DNA of 6,450 nucleotides from Hyphomicrobiales bacterium (GTDB taxonomy: Bacteria > Pseudomonadota > Alphaproteobacteria > Rhizobiales > Kaistiaceae). Under the pieces are notes generated by a model that was given only the letters and a program-made list of their open reading frames with translations, was not told where the DNA came from and made no database searches. The position numbers were made by a program, and so were the translations under genes. Positions 4,595 through 6,450 of the stretch are shown in pieces. The first letter of the stretch is position 1. The number at the start of each line of letters is the position of its first letter. The stretch covers positions 1 to 6,450 of the forward strand of contig JAFKJZ010000422.1 of NCBI GenBank assembly GCA_017305815.1, written 5' to 3'.

Positions 4595-6105
4595 ATGGCG
4601 CTCGGCATCGCCGCTCTCTTCCGCCTGGCAGCGGCCGGCTTCGTTCTGGCGCGCGAGGGCGCGTTCAGCCTGGTCGACATCGACGACGTGCCGCCGCCGG
4701 CCCGGCTCGGCGTTCGCGTCGGCCGCCTGCTGGAGCGCCGCTCGGCCGCCGCCCACGACCGCGGCGAGCGCATCACCGCGGCGCTGAACAAACTCGGCCC
4801 CTCCTATGTGAAGCTCGGCCAGTTCATGGCGACCCGGCCCGATTTCGTCGGCGAGGATGTCGCCGATGCGCTCGGCCGGTTGCGCGACGAGATCGAGCCG
4901 TTCGGCGAGCCCGCGGCGCGCGTCGTGATCGAGAAGAATTTCGGCCGGCCGGTCGAGACCATCTTCGCCTCGTTCTCGCCGCCGCTCGCCGCCGCTTCGA
5001 TCGCCCAGGTGCACAAGGCCGAGGTGGTCGAGCGCGATGGCAGCCGGCACGCCGTCGCGGTCAAGGTGCTGCGGCCGGGCGTGCGCGCCCGCTTCCACCG
5101 CGACCTCGAGACTTTCTATGCCGGCGCGCATCTGGTTGAGCGGATCGATCCGGCGATGAAGCGGCTGAAGCCGATCGCCGTCGTCGACACGCTGGCCCGT
5201 TCGGTCTCGATGGAGATGGACCTTCGCCTCGAGGCGGCGGCGCTCTCCGAAATGGCGGAGCGCACGAAGGGCGACCCCGGCTTCCGCGTGCCAAAAGTCG
5301 ACTGGGCGCGGACGGCGCGCGACGTGCTGACGCTCGAATGGATCGACGGCGTCAAGCTTTCGGACCCCGCCGGCATCGAGGCGGCCGGCCATGACCTGAA
5401 GGCGGTCGCCCGGCGGCTGATGCAGGCCTTCCTGCGCCACGCGATGTGCGACGGCTTCTTCCATGCCGACATGCACCAGGGCAACCTGTTCGTCGCCGCG
5501 GCCGGCGACGCCGCCGCGGTCGACTTCTCAAGCGCGACTATCTGCGCATCGCCGAAGTGCACATGGAAGCCGGCTATGTCCCGGCCCGCCATGCGCCGGA
5601 AGACTTCGCCCAGGCGCTGCGCGCCATCGGCGAACCGATCCACGGCCAGCCGGCCAGCGACATCTCGATGGCCAAGCTGCTGACGCTGCTGTTCGAGGTG
5701 ACCGAGCTCTTCGACATGCAGACGCGGCCGGAACTGCTGATGCTGCAGAAGACCATGGTCGTCGTCGAAGGCGTCGCCCGCTCGCTCGATCCCGAGTTCG
5801 ACATGTGGGCGGCCTCCGAGCCGGTGGTGCGCGAATGGATCGAGCGCAATCTCGGTCCGCTCGGCAAGCTGCAGGAAGCGGGCTCCGGCATCGCCGATCT
5901 CGGCCGCGCCGCGACGGGCCTGCCGGCGCTGCTGCAGAACGGCGCCCGGATCGCGGCGCAGCTGAGCGACGCGACGCGCGACGGCATCACGCTGTCGCCG
6001 GAAACCGTCGAGGCGATCGGCCGCGCCGAGGGCCGCGGCAATCGCTGGCTGACGATCGGCGTCTGGGTGGCGGTTGTGCTGCTAGCCTGGAATATGTTCA
6101 CCTGA
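4595..6105 (+). pseudogene. ubiB: UbiB/ABC1 family ubiquinone biosynthesis protein, broken by an out-of-frame internal deletion
   Basis: UbiB is an atypical kinase-like ATPase tied to the membrane that supports ubiquinone synthesis. The first frame (from the ATG at 4595) gives 311 family-like residues: the UbiB-specific KLGQ motif at 73-76 (KxGQ), the Ala-rich loop AAASIAQVH at 132-140, Lys157 in VAVKVLRPG, the EMDLRLEAAA block at 207-216, and HADMHQGN at 290-297. After VDF (309-311), where the family continues with the Gly of the metal-binding DFG, the frame becomes non-family sequence and stops at 5681-5683. Homology resumes at 5527 in another frame with LKRDYLRIAEVH and runs 192 residues to the stop at 6103-6105, including a C-terminal membrane segment (WLTIGVWVAVVLLAW). 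About 21 expected residues (GIMGRL... to ...GF) are absent; 311+21+192 equals about 524, the length I recall for rhizobial UbiB. A deletion of about 64 bp explains both the missing residues and the frame. Both halves otherwise look intact, so the lesion is recent or an assembly error. Confidence 0.86.
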
Positions 6106-6144
6106 TCCGGCGCATCGACGCGCCAGATCGAGCGGGGAAGCATC

Positions 6145-6450
6145 ATGGCGGATATTGACGCGACGCTTCGGGGCAAGCGCATCCTGCTCATCATAGCGGG
6201 CGGCATCGCAGCCTACAAAAGCCTCGACCTGATCCGCCGGCTGAAGGAGCGCGGCGCCACGGTGCGCGTCGTCATGACCCGCGGCGCGACCGAGTTCATC
6301 ACGCCGCTCGCGGCCGGCGCGCTCGCCGGCGGCACGGTCTACACGGACCTGTTCGACCGCGAATCCGAGCAGGATGTCGGCCATATCCGGCTCGCCCGCG
6401 AGGCGAACCTGATCGTCGTCGCGCCCGCCACCGCCGACCTGATGGCGAAG
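6145..6450 (+). CDS. coaBC: Bifunctional phosphopantothenoylcysteine decarboxylase/phosphopantothenate-cysteine ligase CoaBC, N-terminal part (cut by right edge)
   Basis: CoaBC carries out two consecutive steps of coenzyme A synthesis: joining cysteine to 4'-phosphopantothenate and decarboxylating the product to 4'-phosphopantetheine. The 102 codons present cover the start of the N-terminal FMN-binding decarboxylase (CoaC) domain. Visible are the flavin-binding GGIAAYKS at 19-26, VGHIRLA with the presumed catalytic His80 (His75 of E. coli Dfp), and APATADLMAK at 93-102, equivalent to the substrate-binding PASANT motif of the family. The C-terminal synthetase (CoaB) domain would follow outside the window, so the fusion is expected but not seen. 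The ATG at 6145 is preceded by GGGGAAG (6134-6140). It starts 39 nt after ubiB with no terminator, so it is probably in the ubiE-ubiB transcript; that gap holds a small GGCGC/GCGCC dyad. Confidence 0.96.
   Translation, partial: MADIDATLRGKRILLIIAGGIAAYKSLDLIRRLKERGATVRVVMTRGATEFITPLAAGALAGGTVYTDLFDRESEQDVGHIRLAREANLIVVAPATADLMAK

Noticed and set aside
3781..4791. Open frame of 336 codons on the minus strand across ubiE and the ubiB start
   Set aside because: It overlaps a complete UbiE with all methyltransferase motifs and looks like a compositional antisense frame.
4397..5476. Open frame of 359 codons on the minus strand across ubiE and ubiB
   Set aside because: It is antisense to the conserved first half of ubiB, with no family resemblance and no ribosome site that I can support.
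5500..5535. Programmed ribosomal frameshifting to rescue ubiB
   Set aside because: There is no slippery heptamer at the junction, and a simple shift would still leave out about 21 family residues including the Gly of the metal-binding motif. A deletion explains the data better.

Overview
The window looks like a chromosomal housekeeping segment of a high-GC alphaproteobacterium, most likely of the order Hyphomicrobiales (Rhizobiales). The basis is the strong G/C third-position bias, the closeness of the proteins to alphaproteobacterial family members, and the gene order dnaA / rpsT / enoyl-CoA hydratase / mutM / ubiE / ubiB / coaBC, which I recall as the conserved dnaA neighbourhood of rhizobia such as Sinorhizobium. 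I cannot name the genus from sequence alone.

Left part (1-1433), read on the minus strand: the first 97 codons of dnaA run off the left edge. A single-domain rhodanese-like gene (323-769) lies directly upstream of dnaA with a 31-nt gap and no visible terminator, so the two are probably co-transcribed. Above it is a gene-free stretch of about 610 bp (770-1383). It holds an AT-rich island with a CtrA-like site and a DnaA-box-like 9-mer, several dyads, and a striking cluster of six GANTC (CcrM methylation) motifs in 180 bp, three of them exactly 10 bp apart. This is the most likely control region for dnaA. It ends at a strong intrinsic terminator belonging to rpsT.

Middle part (1384-3642), also minus strand: mutM (Fpg DNA glycosylase), an enoyl-CoA hydratase, then rpsT (ribosomal protein S20). 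rpsT has its own good sigma-70 promoter just past the hydratase stop codon, a GC-rich leader hairpin, a strong Shine-Dalgarno and a terminator with a UUCG tetraloop.

Right part (3643-6450), plus strand, divergent from mutM: ubiE, ubiB and coaBC form a tight cluster (4-nt and 39-nt gaps). UbiE and UbiB serve ubiquinone synthesis; CoaBC serves coenzyme A synthesis and is cut by the right edge after 102 codons. ubiB is broken: the reading frame is lost right after the Asp-Phe of the kinase-like metal-binding motif and resumes in another frame about 21 residues further along the family alignment. This fits a deletion of about 64 bp, either a true recent lesion or an assembly error.

I see no mobile element, CRISPR array, tRNA or rRNA, and no clear sign of a new multi-gene system. 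The observations most worth checking are the ubiB lesion and the GANTC-rich region upstream of dnaA.
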